NCBI RefSeq assembly: GCF_000429485.1
Contig: NZ_AUBY01000013.1
Location: 1 to 64,000, forward strand
Direction: 5' to 3'
Length of the DNA stretch: 64,000 bases
Origin: Aliagarivorans marinus DSM 23064
GTDB lineage: Bacteria; Pseudomonadota; Gammaproteobacteria; Enterobacterales; Celerinatantimonadaceae
Part shown: piece after piece, positions 8,483 to 18,842 of the stretch
Numbering within the stretch: the stretch's first letter is position 1
Layout of the letters: every line of letters begins with the position of its first letter
Position numbers and translations under genes: made by a program
Notes under the pieces: model-generated
Databases searched by the model: none
Told to the model about the DNA's origin: nothing
What the model saw: the letters and a program-made list of their open reading frames with translations, nothing else

Positions 8483-10213
8483 CTAAAGGCTTGGCTTCTC
8501 CTGCGGCTCGCCTAGTTCCTCGTTAGCCGTCACTTGTTCATCCATGGGCTCATCCACTTGTTCATTCATTGGCTCACCGACAATCGCCAAGCCCTTCTGC
8601 AAGGCCTCGATACGAGAGCTAACGATGTACTCTCCGTCGACCCAATCGCGGATCTGCATCTTCTCCAACTGTACCATAGCCTGCTCGCTAGGGCAGTACA
8701 AGAAGACCTGACAGCCCGCATCCAACGCATCGCGCATCGCATTCTCCAGCGCTAGCGCCACCGTCACATCGATCATCGGTACCGCGCTTAAATCCAGTAC
8801 CATCACCTTGTATTGGTCAACGGCAGCATGGGCCCGGGCAATCGCCTTAGACACACCGAAGATCATCGGCCCAGACAGGTAGAAGAACAGCAACTGCCCT
8901 TTGGCCTGATCCAGCAAGGCGCGTTCCTCGCCGCTTAGCGGTACGCCATCATCGGCATCGGAAATGGCCTTCACGTTCTTTTCCTGAACCCGGCTTAGCC
9001 GCTCAATGGTGATGATATTCGCCAAAAACACCCCTATCCCAACGGCATAGATAAGATCCACAAACACGGTCAGCAGCAGTACCCCATACATGATGCAGGT
9101 TGGCACCAGCGACACGGTATGAGCCCGCTTGATAAAGCTCCAATCGAGGATGTTGAGGCCTACAAACAGTGCAATACCAGCCAGCACCGCCAGCGGCACC
9201 GGCTCAATCAACGGCGCCAGCCACAACACAACCAGTAGCAGAATAAGCGCCCGCACAATGCCGGAGAGCGGTGAGCGAGCCCCCACCTGCACATTGACCA
9301 CCGTGCCCATGGTTGCCCCCGCGCCGGGTAAGGCACCAAACAGTCCAGACACGGTATTGGCGATACCCTGCCCGATAAGCTCACGGTTAGAGTCATGCTC
9401 ATTACGGGTCAAGCTGTCGGCAATCACGGCGGTTAGCAGCGTATCGATGCAGCCCAGTGTGCCTAACACCAACGCATCAACCAGCATCTCGCTGATAAGG
9501 CCAAAGGAAAAGGTTGGCCACACAATCGAGGGGAGTCCGCTGGGGATCTCGCCTATGCGGCGGATATCCATGCCACTGAATAGCACGATGGAGATGAGTG
9601 TTACTACAACCAGTGCTACCAGCTGTGGCGGGATCAGCTTCTTGTATTTACTCGGCATAAACAGCAGCACGCCGAGGGTCATCATGCCGAGTAAGAACTC
9701 GCCGAAATGCATATTGCGGATAAGCTCCGGCAGGGCTTTGATTGTCCCTAGCGCGCCGCCGGGAGGCGCGGCTTGGCCAAGAAACGGTGCGAGCTGCAGG
9801 ATTACCAGGATTACCCCTACCCCAGACATAAAGCCGGATATCACGCTATAGGGCATCAAAGTGATGTACTTACCCAGCTTGAGCGCACCGAGCGCTATCT
9901 GAAACACCCCCGCCAGCATCACCACGGTGAAGGCAATGGCCACCCCGTTCTCCGGGTGGCGGGCAATCATTCCGGTAAGCACAGCGGCCATCACCACCGT
10001 CATCGGACCGGTTGGCTCAGAGATTAAGGTTCGCGAACCACCGAATAAGGCGGCAAACAAGCCTACCAATATCGCCCCCCACAAGCCGGCTTGCGCCCCA
10101 GCGCCGGATGCAACACCAAAGGCCAAGGCCATCGGCAACGATACAATGGCGGTGGTCACGCCACCAAATAGATCACCCTTTAGCGTGATGTCTTGAAACG
10201 TCCGTGTAACCAA
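8483..10213 (-). CDS. SulP family anion transporter with STAS domain
   Basis: A membrane transporter of about 576 residues. Residues 1-400 hold about 12-14 hydrophobic segments with the SulP features GPMTVVMAA and GALPGAGATMGTVVNVQ-type loops. Residues 430-540 form a cytoplasmic STAS domain (VMVLDLSAVPMIDVT). SulP members carry sulfate, bicarbonate or dicarboxylates; the substrate here cannot be read from sequence. The acidic tail has a short internal repeat (EPMNEQVDEPMDEQV). The TTG at 10213 (MVTRTFQD) is chosen because AGGAG lies 7 bases upstream; an upstream in-frame start (10234) would place that site inside the gene. Confidence 0.85.
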   Translation of the reverse strand: MVTRTFQDITLKGDLFGGVTTAIVSLPMALAFGVASGAGAQAGLWGAILVGLFAALFGGSRTLISEPTGPMTVVMAAVLTGMIARHPENGVAIAFTVVMLAGVFQIALGALKLGKYITLMPYSVISGFMSGVGVILVILQLAPFLGQAAPPGGALGTIKALPELIRNMHFGEFLLGMMTLGVLLFMPSKYKKLIPPQLVALVVVTLISIVLFSGMDIRRIGEIPSGLPSIVWPTFSFGLISEMLVDALVLGTLGCIDTLLTAVIADSLTRNEHDSNRELIGQGIANTVSGLFGALPGAGATMGTVVNVQVGARSPLSGIVRALILLLVVLWLAPLIEPVPLAVLAGIALFVGLNILDWSFIKRAHTVSLVPTCIMYGVLLLTVFVDLIYAVGIGVFLANIITIERLSRVQEKNVKAISDADDGVPLSGEERALLDQAKGQLLFFYLSGPMIFGVSKAIARAHAAVDQYKVMVLDLSAVPMIDVTVALALENAMRDALDAGCQVFLYCPSEQAMVQLEKMQIRDWVDGEYIVSSRIEALQKGLAIVGEPMNEQVDEPMDEQVTANEELGEPQEKPSL

Positions 10214-10382
10214 TACAACTCTCCTTATCTTCAACAGCTCGATTTTAAAGATTTTTTTGATAATTAGTACAGAAAGAAAGTAAGGGTAATGGCGATCTTG
10301 CCGCAGTTACTACTGCATCGGTGTTAACACAAAGAATGGAGGCCAGCTGGGGTAAGGCTGGCCGTAAATAAACAGGGTGGGT

Positions 10383-10676
10383 TCAGTCTTGATGGCGATA
10401 GCCATAGGCCCAGCGGCTGCCGGAGTTGGGGCCGGTTATCACGTCGTGATTGCTGTTGGCGGGGATAAATACCTCTTCACCAACCTCGGGGTAGCAGTGG
10501 ATCCCGTCGATAACTACCACTAAGTCACCTTCTAACACAACCAGCAACTCATCCACGCTATGCACAAAATCAAGCCACTGCTGACCTGGGGGATCTTCGA
10601 AGATGCCAAAGCTATAGCCACGCTGCAGAAACTCCTTTTCCAGCTTAACCATATCCAACGATTCTACCGCTTCCAT
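10383..10676 (-). CDS. Small cupin-domain protein
   Basis: A 97-residue single-domain cupin. HSVDELLVVLEGDLVVVIDG forms the first cupin motif (HxVDE rather than HxH) and PEVGEEVFIPANSNHDV the second. Without the classic HxH pair, metal binding may be altered, although the E and later H are kept. A binding or enzymatic role is unknown. It lies 30 bases downstream of the secreted hypothetical gene (10707-11045) on the same strand and about 170 bases upstream of the SulP start, so it may be independent of the transporter. Confidence 0.75.
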   Translation of the reverse strand: MEAVESLDMVKLEKEFLQRGYSFGIFEDPPGQQWLDFVHSVDELLVVLEGDLVVVIDGIHCYPEVGEEVFIPANSNHDVITGPNSGSRWAYGYRHQD

Positions 10677-10706
10677 GCTGTTTGCTCCTTCGTTGTAAAC
10701 TTTGCG

Positions 10707-11045
10707 CTAACTCTTTAGCGCGCTAATCCAAGCGCGGCATTTCACCTTGCCCAAGCTGGGCATCTGCCGCGAGTTCAAGGTGATCTGACGACTACTGCCG
10801 GGCTTGGCGCTATACCATTTGACCTTCTTGTCCCACTCGTACCAGCGCTGGTCTTGGTAGTAGTAATACTGCACTTCCACCTTGGCCTTAACCAGCTCTC
10901 GCTCGGTACTGGCCAGCTCTGCGCGATAGCGGGTCCCCATCTTTTGCCGGTCACACTCCGCGCTTTTTAATCGGACACTCGCACGCCCCGGAACCACCAT
11001 AAAACAAAGGAGCGCTACGGCTCCCCATTTAAGTAAGTTAGTCAT
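10707..11045 (-). CDS. Small secreted hypothetical protein
   Basis: A 112-residue protein with a clear signal peptide (KWGAVALLCFMVVPGRAS) and about 90 mature residues. The mature part has a charged helix (RAELASTERELVKAKVEV), an aromatic stretch (YYYYQDQRWYEWDKKVKWY) and two cysteines (AECDR and KVKCRAW) that could form a disulfide in the periplasm. I do not recognise a family. It is preceded by about 150 bases containing the guaA terminator and is likely transcribed with the cupin gene. Confidence 0.6.
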   Translation of the reverse strand: MTNLLKWGAVALLCFMVVPGRASVRLKSAECDRQKMGTRYRAELASTERELVKAKVEVQYYYYQDQRWYEWDKKVKWYSAKPGSSRQITLNSRQMPSLGKVKCRAWISALKS

Positions 11046-11152
11046 TGTCTGTACCGTTTAAGTGTTATGTATTTATATATTTATCAACATTGAGAATAGA
11101 CCAATCCTCCCCATCTACAAACACCAGCAGCAATAGAAAAGGTAACGCGATC

Positions 11153-11176
11153 AAAAAAGCCACCCGAAGGTGGCTT
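11153..11176 (-). terminator. Terminator of the guaBA operon
   Basis: On the minus strand AAGCCACC-TTCG-GGTGGCTT runs into TTTTTT. The UUCG tetraloop is an especially stable hairpin loop. It lies 20 bases past the guaA stop. Confidence 0.9.
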
Positions 11177-11196
11177 AGTTCAGCAAGCGAGGACGC

Positions 11197-12777
11197 TTAT
11201 TCCCACTCGATGGTAGCAGGCGGCTTACCAGAGATATCGTAAACCACGCGCGAGATACCGTCGATTTCGTTGATGATGCGGTTACTTACTGCACCCAAGA
11301 AGTCGTATGGCAGGTGTGCCCAGTGTGCGGTCATAAAGTCGATGGTTTCTACCGCACGTAGCGATACAACCCAGTCGTACTTACGGCCATCGCCCATTAC
11401 GCCTACCGAGCGAACCGGCAGGAATACGGTGAAGGCTTGGCTTACCTTGTGGTACAGCTCGGCCTTGTGCAGCTCTTCGATGAAGATGGCATCGGCGCGA
11501 CGCAGCAGGTCACAGTACTCTTTCTTCACTTCGCCCAGTACACGTACGCCCAGACCAGGACCCGGGAATGGGTGGCGGTACAGCATGTCGTACGGCAGGC
11601 CTAGCTCCAGGCCAATCTTACGTACTTCGTCTTTGAACAGCTCTTTTAGCGGCTCAACCAGACCCATTTCCATATCGTCTGGCAGACCGCCAACGTTATG
11701 GTGCGATTTAATCACATGGGCTTTACCGGTTTTAGCGCCAGCAGATTCGATCACGTCTGGGTAGATGGTGCCTTGTGCCAGCCACTTGGCGTTTTGCAGC
11801 TTCTTCGACTCTTCGTCGAACACGTCTACGAACACGTGGCCGATGATCTTACGCTTGGCTTCTGGATCGGCTTCGCCTTCCAGTGCTTTCAAGAAGCGGT
11901 CTTCTGCATCAACGTGCACGATGTTCAGGCCGAAGTGGTTGCCGAACATATCCATCACTTGCTGAGCTTCGTTAAGACGCAGCAGGCCGTTGTCAACGAA
12001 TACACAGGTCAGCTTGTCGCCGATGGCGCGCTGAACCAGCATCGCAACTACCGATGAATCAACACCGCCACTGAGGCCCAGGATCACCTCATCATCGCCC
12101 ACTTGCTCTTTAATACGCGCTACCGCGTCTTCGATAATCGAGCCTGAGGTCCATAGCGCTTCACAGCCACAGATATCTTTAACAAAGTGCTCCAGCATGC
12201 GCTTACCCTGACGGGTGTGAGTCACTTCTGGGTGGAACTGAACGCCGTAGAACTGCTTCTCTTCGCAGGCCATAGCCGCAAACTCACAGCTTGGGGTTTG
12301 AGCAATCTTAGCGAAGCCTTCAGGGATCGCCGACACCTTATCGCCGTGGCTCATCCATACGTCCAGCAGTGCATTGCCGTTTGGCGCTACCGCATCTTCG
12401 ATGGCCTTGAACAGCTCAGACTGAGCCAGTACTTCTACCTGTGCGTAACCAAACTCGCGCTCTCCATCGCCTTGGATTACTGCACCACCTAGCTGCTCAC
12501 TCATGGTTTGCATGCCGTAGCAGATACCCAGTACCGGTACGCCCGCATTAAACACGTACTCAGGAGCACGCGGTGAATCAGCTTCAGTTACGCTCTCCGG
12601 GCCACCGGCCAGAATGATACCGTTAGGCGCGAACTCTTTAATGTCGGCCTCTTCAACATCCCAACCCCACAGCTCACAGTAAACGCCGATTTCACGGATA
12701 CGGCGGGCAATCAGTTGGGTGTACTGAGATCCAAAGTCGAGGATCAGGATACGATGCTTATGAATGTCTTGGCTCAT
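11197..12777 (-). CDS. guaA: GMP synthase (glutamine-hydrolysing)
   Basis: 526 residues (E. coli 525). It aminates XMP to GMP with glutamine and ATP. Domains in order are the class I glutamine amidotransferase (GICYGMQ with the nucleophilic Cys near residue 87, and [10 protein letters not shown] for the His-Glu pair), the ATP pyrophosphatase ([13 protein letters not shown] near residue 235), and the C-terminal dimerisation domain ending in PPATIEWE. It is the second gene of guaBA, 65 bases after guaB, and ends at a strong UUCG terminator. Confidence 0.98.
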   Translation of the reverse strand: MSQDIHKHRILILDFGSQYTQLIARRIREIGVYCELWGWDVEEADIKEFAPNGIILAGGPESVTEADSPRAPEYVFNAGVPVLGICYGMQTMSEQLGGAVIQGDGEREFGYAQVEVLAQSELFKAIEDAVAPNGNALLDVWMSHGDKVSAIPEGFAKIAQTPSCEFAAMACEEKQFYGVQFHPEVTHTRQGKRMLEHFVKDICGCEALWTSGSIIEDAVARIKEQVGDDEVILGLSGGVDSSVVAMLVQRAIGDKLTCVFVDNGLLRLNEAQQVMDMFGNHFGLNIVHVDAEDRFLKALEGEADPEAKRKIIGHVFVDVFDEESKKLQNAKWLAQGTIYPDVIESAGAKTGKAHVIKSHHNVGGLPDDMEMGLVEPLKELFKDEVRKIGLELGLPYDMLYRHPFPGPGLGVRVLGEVKKEYCDLLRRADAIFIEELHKAELYHKVSQAFTVFLPVRSVGVMGDGRKYDWVVSLRAVETIDFMTAHWAHLPYDFLGAVSNRIINEIDGISRVVYDISGKPPATIEWE

Positions 12778-12842
12778 AATCTCTTCTTTAAGTAAGAGTT
12801 AATCAAAGGGGCGCTGCTGCGCCCCCCGGGAGAAACTGGGTG

Positions 12843-14303
12843 TTAGCCCATGCGGTAGTTTGGTGCTTCTTTGGTGATAGCCACATCATGCACGTGACTC
12901 TCGCCCATACCGGCGCTGGTGATTTTAACAAACTCAGCTTTGGTGTTTAGCTCTTCAATGGTGGCGCAGCCAGTCAGGCCCATACATGAGCGCAGACCGC
13001 CCATTTGCTGGTGAATGATGGCTTTAACCGGACCTTTGTAAGCAACGCGACCTTCGATACCTTCTGGTACCAGCTTGTCAGCGGCGTTGTCGGTCTGGAA
13101 GTAGCGATCCGATGAGCCTTGAGACATCGCGCCCAGCGAGCCCATACCACGGTAAGACTTGTAAGAGCGGCCTTGGTAAAGCTCAATCTCACCCGGCGCT
13201 TCTTCGGTACCGGCGAACATCGAGCCCACCATGACACAGCTTGCGCCAGCAACCAGTGCTTTGGCGATATCGCCTGAGAAGCGAATACCACCGTCGGCAA
13301 TTACCGGAATGCCACGGTCTTTCAATGCGTCTACAGCATCTGCTACCGCGGTGATTTGCGGTACACCTACACCGGTTACGATACGGGTAGTACAGATAGA
13401 GCCCGGGCCAATACCGACTTTAACCGCGCTACAACCAGCGTCTGCCAGAGCAATAGCGCCTGCAGTAGTAGCCACGTTGCCGCCGATGATCTCCAGATCT
13501 GGGTAGGTTTCGCGGGTCGCTTTAATGCGATCCAATACGCCTTGCGAGTGACCGTGTGACGAGTCGATAAGCAGCACGTCAACGCCAGCTTCGACCAGCG
13601 CTTTAACGCGCTCTTCGTTACCTGCGCCAGCGCCTACTGCTGCGCCTACACGTAGGCGACCCAGTTCGTCTTTACAGGCGTTGGGTTTACGCTCGGCTTT
13701 CTTAAAGTCTTTTACGGTAATCAGACCGGTTAGCTTGAAGCTGTCATCAACAACCAGCATCTTCTCAATGCGGTGCTCATGCATCAGATGCTCAACGGTG
13801 TCACGCGAGGTGTCGGTGGTGGTTACCAAACGCTCTTTTGGCGTCATCACATCAGCTACGGTCTTACTCATGTCAGTTTCGAAACGCAGGTCACGGCCGG
13901 TAACAATACCTACCAGGTCGTTGTTAGCAGAAACTACTGGGAAACCAGAAAAACCTAGTTTTTCACGTAGAAGGGCAATCTCGCCAAGGGTACGCTCAGG
14001 GCTTACGGTAACCGGCTCTAGAACTACGCCAGCTTCGTACTTTTTCACCTTGCGAACTTCGTCAGCTTGCTGCTCGATGGACATGTTCTTGTGAATAAAG
14101 CCGACACCGCCCTCTTGGGCCAGAGCAATCGCGAAGCGCGCTTCTGTAACGGTGTCCATCGCTGCAGAGACCATGGGGATGTTCAGGCTGATGTTTTTAG
14201 TCAGCTTAGTCTGCAGGTTGGCTGTATTTGGGAGGACATGCGAGTGGGCCGGAACCAACAACACGTCATCGAAGGTTAGGGCTTCTTTGGCAATTCTCAA
14301 CAT
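12843..14303 (-). CDS. guaB: IMP dehydrogenase
   Basis: A 486-residue enzyme that oxidises IMP to XMP with NAD, the committed step to GMP. The catalytic barrel is interrupted by two CBS domains (about residues 95-205). The active-site loop [11 protein letters not shown] holds the catalytic Cys near residue 305, and the flap region contains SSDRYFQ. The ATG at 14303 is chosen: AGGTGA lies 8 bases upstream, and [16 protein letters not shown] matches the E. coli start. The upstream GTG (14315) would use part of that site as codons. A near-consensus promoter lies at 14356-14384. Confidence 0.98.
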   Translation of the reverse strand: MLRIAKEALTFDDVLLVPAHSHVLPNTANLQTKLTKNISLNIPMVSAAMDTVTEARFAIALAQEGGVGFIHKNMSIEQQADEVRKVKKYEAGVVLEPVTVSPERTLGEIALLREKLGFSGFPVVSANNDLVGIVTGRDLRFETDMSKTVADVMTPKERLVTTTDTSRDTVEHLMHEHRIEKMLVVDDSFKLTGLITVKDFKKAERKPNACKDELGRLRVGAAVGAGAGNEERVKALVEAGVDVLLIDSSHGHSQGVLDRIKATRETYPDLEIIGGNVATTAGAIALADAGCSAVKVGIGPGSICTTRIVTGVGVPQITAVADAVDALKDRGIPVIADGGIRFSGDIAKALVAGASCVMVGSMFAGTEEAPGEIELYQGRSYKSYRGMGSLGAMSQGSSDRYFQTDNAADKLVPEGIEGRVAYKGPVKAIIHQQMGGLRSCMGLTGCATIEELNTKAEFVKITSAGMGESHVHDVAITKEAPNYRMG

Positions 14304-14355
14304 AGCAATATTCACCTAATGGAAGTGAGGAAAGGGGGTAAAATATTGCGGAGGG

Positions 14356-14384
14356 ATTATAGGTACAAAGCTGGCCAAGGTAAA
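14356..14384 (-). promoter_or_regulatory. guaB: Sigma-70 promoter for guaBA
   Basis: On the minus strand TTTACC (-35, 14379-14384), a 17-base spacer and a perfect TATAAT (-10, 14356-14361) lie about 50 bases before the guaB ATG. A run of CCC/GG follows the -10, which may be relevant to growth-rate control, but this was not tested. Confidence 0.65.
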
Positions 14385-14431
14385 ACGAAAAGTATAAATT
14401 TCTTGGAATATTTTTATTAACGGGAAAATTC

Positions 14432-15763
14432 ATGGCATTCGCAACGCCCCAAGCCCCTGTACTAAGTGTTAGTCAGCTCAATCGTCAGGTGCGCCTGTTA
14501 CTCGAACAAAGCATCGGCACCGTCTGGCTGGAAGGCGAGATCTCCAACTATTCGGTGCCCTTTTCCGGCCATTGGTACTTTTCGCTGAAAGACAGCGAGG
14601 CTCAAGTGCGCTGCGCCATGTTCAAGGGCAGTAACGCACGAGTGCGCTTTCAACCAGAGAACGGCCAGCAGGTATTGGTGAAAGCCAAGATCGGCCTGTA
14701 CGAGCCGCGCGGCGAGTATCAGTTGATTGTCGAGCGGATGCTGCCCGCCGGTGATGGCGCGATGCAGCTAGCCTTCGACCAACTCAAGATGAAGCTCGCC
14801 GCCGAGGGCTTGTTCAGCGAAGCCGCCAAGCAACCAATGCCTAGCCACCCACAGCGGATCGGTTTGGTTACCTCCGCCAGTGGCGCCGCGCTGCACGACA
14901 CTCTTTCGGTGCTAAAGCGCCGCGCACCCTCCATCGAAGTGATCATCTACCCAAGTTCGGTACAGGGTGAGCTCGCTCCCGCCCAGCTAATCAGTGCGCT
15001 GAATAGCGCCAACCAGCGCAACGAGGTGGATCTGCTGGTACTGACCCGCGGCGGCGGCTCGAAAGAAGACCTGTGGTGTTTTAACGATGAGCAGCTGGCC
15101 AGAGCGGTTTATCACTCTCAGCTGCCGGTTATTTCGGCGGTTGGCCACGAGGTGGATATCAGCATCTGCGACTTTGTGGCCGATCTACGCGCCGCCACCC
15201 CATCGGCGGCGGCGGAGCTGATCAGTCAAAGCGCCAGCACCCTCGACGATAAGGTGACCAAGCAAAAGCAACGCTTGTTGCTGGCCTGGCAGCAGCAGCT
15301 ACGGTTTTATCAAAGCCGCAGCCAGCACTTGCAGCAGCGGTTACTGGCGCAAGCGCCTAAACAGAAAGTGCAGCAACAGCAGCAGCGATTAGACCAGTTA
15401 ACCCTGCGCCTCGAGCATAGCTGGCAGGCACGCTCTCAAGGCCTGCACAATCGCCAACAACAGCTGCAGCAACGCCTGCTCTCCAGCGGCTTGCCACAAC
15501 GCATCCAACAGCTCCAGCAGGTCGTCGAGCGCTTAGAGCAGCGCCAGTATGCCGCTATGGACAATATCGAGCAGAGCGCGCTACAGCGCTTCCAGGCCTG
15601 TGTGCGCCAGCTAAACAGCCTAAGCCCGCTTAACGTACTTGAGCGCGGCTACAGCATCGTAGAGGGCAAGCAAGGGGTGGTGAGCAGTGCCAGCAAGCTT
15701 ACAAGCGGTGAGAAGGTCAGTTTGAAGTTTGCCGATGGCGAGCGCCCCGCCACCATCGATTAA
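14432..15763 (+). CDS. xseA: Exodeoxyribonuclease VII large subunit
   Basis: A 443-residue protein (E. coli 456). With XseB it forms ExoVII, which degrades single-stranded DNA in both directions. The N-terminal OB-fold (residues 1-100, IGTVWLEGEISNYSVP) is followed by the catalytic core (about 110-270) with RIGLVTSASGAALHD, LTRGGGSKEDLW and GHEVDISICDFVADLRAATPS. A long Gln-rich coiled-coil region spans about 270-400. ERGYSIV is the C-terminal motif. It diverges from guaB, as in many gammaproteobacteria, and ends at a strong terminator. Confidence 0.96.
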   Translation: MAFATPQAPVLSVSQLNRQVRLLLEQSIGTVWLEGEISNYSVPFSGHWYFSLKDSEAQVRCAMFKGSNARVRFQPENGQQVLVKAKIGLYEPRGEYQLIVERMLPAGDGAMQLAFDQLKMKLAAEGLFSEAAKQPMPSHPQRIGLVTSASGAALHDTLSVLKRRAPSIEVIIYPSSVQGELAPAQLISALNSANQRNEVDLLVLTRGGGSKEDLWCFNDEQLARAVYHSQLPVISAVGHEVDISICDFVADLRAATPSAAAELISQSASTLDDKVTKQKQRLLLAWQQQLRFYQSRSQHLQQRLLAQAPKQKVQQQQQRLDQLTLRLEHSWQARSQGLHNRQQQLQQRLLSSGLPQRIQQLQQVVERLEQRQYAAMDNIEQSALQRFQACVRQLNSLSPLNVLERGYSIVEGKQGVVSSASKLTSGEKVSLKFADGERPATID

Positions 15764-15796
15764 TAGCAAAAGCTGTCATGCGAGAAAGCGGCACAA

Positions 15797-15825
15797 AAAA
15801 AGCGAGGCTTCAGGCCTCGCTTTTT
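15797..15825. terminator. Bidirectional terminator between xseA and yfgJ
   Basis: AAAAAGCGAGGC / GCCTCGCTTTTT 12-bp stem with a 5-base loop. A- and T-runs on either side serve both convergent genes. Confidence 0.88.
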
Positions 15826-15847
15826 GTTTGTCGTAAGGTCGTTTCGC

Positions 15848-16084
15848 TTAGCTGACCTTCGCAACCAGCTTGCTCACTAGGCTGCGCTTCGACTTTAGCT
15901 CATTGCAGGAGTTGCAGAAGAAGTCGACCGCACCGCAGGCTTTCAGCTTCTCCAGCATACTGCCACATTTGTCGCAGTGGAAACGCTCCACAAAGCTGTG
16001 ATGGCAGCTATCGCAGAGCCAATGATCGTGTTGGTGGTGTAGCTCGCCGCCACACTCAGGGCACGCCTTAAGTTCAGTCATCAT
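15848..16084 (-). CDS. yfgJ: Zinc-ribbon protein YfgJ
   Basis: A 78-residue protein with four CxxC-type knuckles: ACPECGG, LCDSCHH, HCDKCGS and FCNSCNE, which would hold two zinc ions as in rubredoxin-like ribbons. LKACGAVDFFC is nearly identical in spacing to E. coli YfgJ (LKACGAVDYFC), also between der and xseA. Its function is not known. GGAGG precedes two tandem ATG codons; the second, at 16081, has better spacing. It follows der after 6 bases. Confidence 0.88.
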   Translation of the reverse strand: MMTELKACPECGGELHHQHDHWLCDSCHHSFVERFHCDKCGSMLEKLKACGAVDFFCNSCNELKSKRSLVSKLVAKVS

Positions 16085-16090
16085 GCCTCC

Positions 16091-17569
16091 CTATTTCTTA
16101 GAGCCCGACATCTTCATCAGTTTTTTGCGCTGACGGGTCTGGGACAAGGTCATCTTTTCTTTTTTACCAGCAAACGGGTTGTCACCCTCGCGGAACTCGA
16201 TGCTGATCGGGGTACCCATCACCTTAAGCGCCTTGCGATAGTAGTTCATCAGGTAACGCTTGTAAGAGTCTGGCAGCGAATTCACTTGGTTGCCGTGGAT
16301 CACGATACGCGGCGGGTTGTAACCACCGGCGTGTGCATAACGTAGCTTAACCCGGCGGCCACGCACCATCGGCGGCTGGTGATCGTCTTGGGCCATCTGC
16401 ATAATTCGGGTCAGCATAGAGGTAGACACCCGCTTGGTGGCGCTCTTGTAGGCTTCAATCACCGAGCCATACAGGTGGCCCACACCAGTGCCGTGCAGCG
16501 CCGAGATAAAGTGCAGACGGGCAAAATCGATAAAGCCAAGACGGCGGTCCAGCTCGCTTTTGATGCGCTCTTTGGCATCGTGTTCCATGCCGTCCCACTT
16601 GTTCACGGCCAGCACCAAGGCGCGGCCGGAGTTCAGCACAAAGCCAAGCAAGCTAAGGTCTTGGTCGGAGATACCGTTTTGCGCATCAATCACCAACAGC
16701 ACCACGTTGGCATCTTCAATCGCCTTAAGGGTTTTAATCACCGAGAACTTCTCTACCGCCTCAGTCACCTTACCGCGCTTACGCACCCCGGCGGTATCGA
16801 TAATGATGTAGTCCTGATCCTCGCGGCTCAGCGGAATATAGATACTGTCGCGGGTGGTGCCGGGCATGTCGTAAACCACAACACGCTCTTCACCCAAGAT
16901 ACGGTTGGTCAGGGTCGATTTACCCACATTCGGGCGACCGACGATGGCCAGCTTGATGGGCATATCTTCAAACTGCTTGCTCAGCGCGTCCAGCTCGCTC
17001 TCGGTTGGCAGCTCGGCCAACTCGCCGTCTTCACCGTCAAGCTCGTCGCCCTCTTCAGCGCTCGCTGCCATCTGCTCTTTGACAAAGGGCTTAAGGGCCA
17101 GTTCTAGCAGTTGATTTACCCCACGGCCGTGGGCAGCAGCAATCTGGTGAACATCACCAAGTGATAGCGCGTAGAACTCGCCAGTGGCTGAGTCGGCGTC
17201 GATGCCGTCTACCTTGTTAGCGACCAAAAAGACCTTTTTCTCCTGCTTCCGCAGGTGATGGGCAATCGCCTCATCGGCAACGGTGAGGCCGGCGCGCGCG
17301 TCTACCAAGAACAGTACCGCATCGGCCTCTTCGATAGCTTGCAGCGACTGCTGAGCCATCATCGCATCGATGCCCTCTTCGTCACCGTGGATACCACCGG
17401 TATCGATAACAATGAAATCCTGTTCTGCCAACTTTGCCTGTCCATATTTACGATCGCGGGTCAGACCGGGGAAGTCTGCAACCAGCGCATCGCGAGTGCG
17501 AGTTAAGCGGTTAAACAACGTGGATTTACCCACATTCGGACGGCCCACTAGGGCAACAACAGGAAGCAT
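16091..17569 (-). CDS. der: Ribosome-associated GTPase Der (EngA)
   Basis: 492 residues. Der has two tandem GTPase domains, each with a P-loop GRPNVGKS (near residues 8 and 210) plus DTGG/DTAG switch motifs and NKVD/NKWD base-recognition motifs, then a C-terminal KH-like domain (about 390-470). It acts in 50S subunit assembly. An acidic linker ([19 protein letters not shown]) separates the two G domains and is longer than in minimal homologues. It lies downstream of bamB but is separated by a hairpin (17598-17626), so it probably has its own promoter. Confidence 0.97.
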   Translation of the reverse strand: MLPVVALVGRPNVGKSTLFNRLTRTRDALVADFPGLTRDRKYGQAKLAEQDFIVIDTGGIHGDEEGIDAMMAQQSLQAIEEADAVLFLVDARAGLTVADEAIAHHLRKQEKKVFLVANKVDGIDADSATGEFYALSLGDVHQIAAAHGRGVNQLLELALKPFVKEQMAASAEEGDELDGEDGELAELPTESELDALSKQFEDMPIKLAIVGRPNVGKSTLTNRILGEERVVVYDMPGTTRDSIYIPLSREDQDYIIIDTAGVRKRGKVTEAVEKFSVIKTLKAIEDANVVLLVIDAQNGISDQDLSLLGFVLNSGRALVLAVNKWDGMEHDAKERIKSELDRRLGFIDFARLHFISALHGTGVGHLYGSVIEAYKSATKRVSTSMLTRIMQMAQDDHQPPMVRGRRVKLRYAHAGGYNPPRIVIHGNQVNSLPDSYKRYLMNYYRKALKVMGTPISIEFREGDNPFAGKKEKMTLSQTRQRKKLMKMSGSKK

Positions 17570-17597
17570 AAAGGCCTCTTTCTACAAAAATGAACAA

Positions 17598-17626
17598 AGG
17601 CTCATGATCGATGAAATCATGAGCCT
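17598..17626 (-). terminator. Hairpin between bamB and der
   Basis: AGGCTCATGAT / ATCATGAGCCT 11-bp stem with a 7-base loop. On the minus strand it is followed by TTTGTTCATTTTT, an interrupted T-run. It probably ends or attenuates the hisS-yfgM-bamB transcript before der. Confidence 0.6.
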
Positions 17627-17654
17627 AGAACTGATTAGTACAGATTATAACAAG

Positions 17655-18842
17655 TTAGCGGCGTTCTAAGGCGTATAATTTACCGTTGCGCGCTTGAACA
17701 AAGACATTGTCTCCGCTGACGATTGGCCGGCTATATAAGCCGCTCTTATCTAGTCGGGTCTTGCTGACGAACTGACCGTTACTGCGATCCAGCCAATACA
17801 GGTAGCCTTCGCTATCACCTACCATCAGGTAGTCACCGTCGATGGCCACCGGAGTGAGCTGGCGATAAGACAGCGCTTGCTGCGACCATTGCTGCTCGCC
17901 TTGACGACGGTCCACACTGAACAGGTAGTCCTTCATGTCGCTTAGGTAGATGCGCGAACCGCTCACCAGCAGGTCTTGATAGGCCGAGTAGCTTTGACGC
18001 CACGCTTCAGCGCCGCTGCGCAAGTCAACCGATACCAAGTTACCGTTGTAAGCCACGCCATAGAGCTGCGAGCCAACCAATACCGGGGTGCTGTCGACAT
18101 CCACCAAGCGGTCGATTTCGGTGGCGCCGCGCGACTGAGCCAGGGTGTACTCAAACATTAGCTGACCGTTTTGCTGCAGATACAGACCTACTCGACCATC
18201 GGCACGACCCACAATCACTGCACCAGCAGAGATCAGCGGAGAGCTGGCCGAACGCAGCATCAGGTTAGGCAGGTCAATCACGCTCTCCCAGAGCTGCTCG
18301 CCGGTGTGGGCATCGAGTGCAACCAAGCGGCCGTTAGCGGTTTGAACTGCAACAATGCTGTCGTCGACGGCAGGGGCAGACAGCACCTCGCCAGAGACTT
18401 GGGCTTGCCAAACAATCTCACCGGTTTCAGCATCGAGCGCAAACACATCGGCGTTCTCGGTACCCAGGTAGACACGCTGATAAGCGCCGACCAGGCCACC
18501 AGAGATGCGGGCGTTATTGGTATTACCACGGAACTGGTTGTTGCTCTCAACCTTGGAGAGGTCTTGGGTCCACAGCAGCTTGCCGCTTAGGTCATAGGCC
18601 TGAACCTTACCGAAGCGTTCGGCGGCGAACAGTGTGTCGTACGCCACCAACGGGGTGAGCTGTGAGTAGTAGTCCTTTACTCCCTTGCCTACGGAGACCT
18701 GCCAACTAATACGGGAGTCGAATTGGTTGTCGAACTCCGGTACCTCTGCCATGACGATGACGTCTTCTTCTTTGTTAAACAAAGAACAGGCAGACAGGGC
18801 AAGACACAATCCTGCTATGGCAAGTGTTTTCAACTTAGCCAT
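17655..18842 (-). CDS. bamB: Outer-membrane assembly lipoprotein BamB
   Basis: 395 residues. The lipobox LSAC (Cys at residue 19) marks it as a lipoprotein. The mature protein is an eight-bladed PQQ-type beta-propeller with recurring motifs such as AYDLSGKLLW, ALDAETGEIVW, ALDAHTGEQLW and SVDRRQGEQQW, ending in KLYALERR. BamB is the scaffold lipoprotein of the BAM complex, which inserts outer-membrane beta-barrels. Its start overlaps the yfgM stop by 8 bases, so the two are translationally coupled. Confidence 0.96.
   Translation of the reverse strand: MAKLKTLAIAGLCLALSACSLFNKEEDVIVMAEVPEFDNQFDSRISWQVSVGKGVKDYYSQLTPLVAYDTLFAAERFGKVQAYDLSGKLLWTQDLSKVESNNQFRGNTNNARISGGLVGAYQRVYLGTENADVFALDAETGEIVWQAQVSGEVLSAPAVDDSIVAVQTANGRLVALDAHTGEQLWESVIDLPNLMLRSASSPLISAGAVIVGRADGRVGLYLQQNGQLMFEYTLAQSRGATEIDRLVDVDSTPVLVGSQLYGVAYNGNLVSVDLRSGAEAWRQSYSAYQDLLVSGSRIYLSDMKDYLFSVDRRQGEQQWSQQALSYRQLTPVAIDGDYLMVGDSEGYLYWLDRSNGQFVSKTRLDKSGLYSRPIVSGDNVFVQARNGKLYALERR

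Noticed and set aside
9129-9851. A 240-codon plus-strand open frame rich in Ser, Thr and Pro
   Set aside because: It is antisense to the SulP transporter gene; the composition is what the reverse of a membrane protein gene gives.
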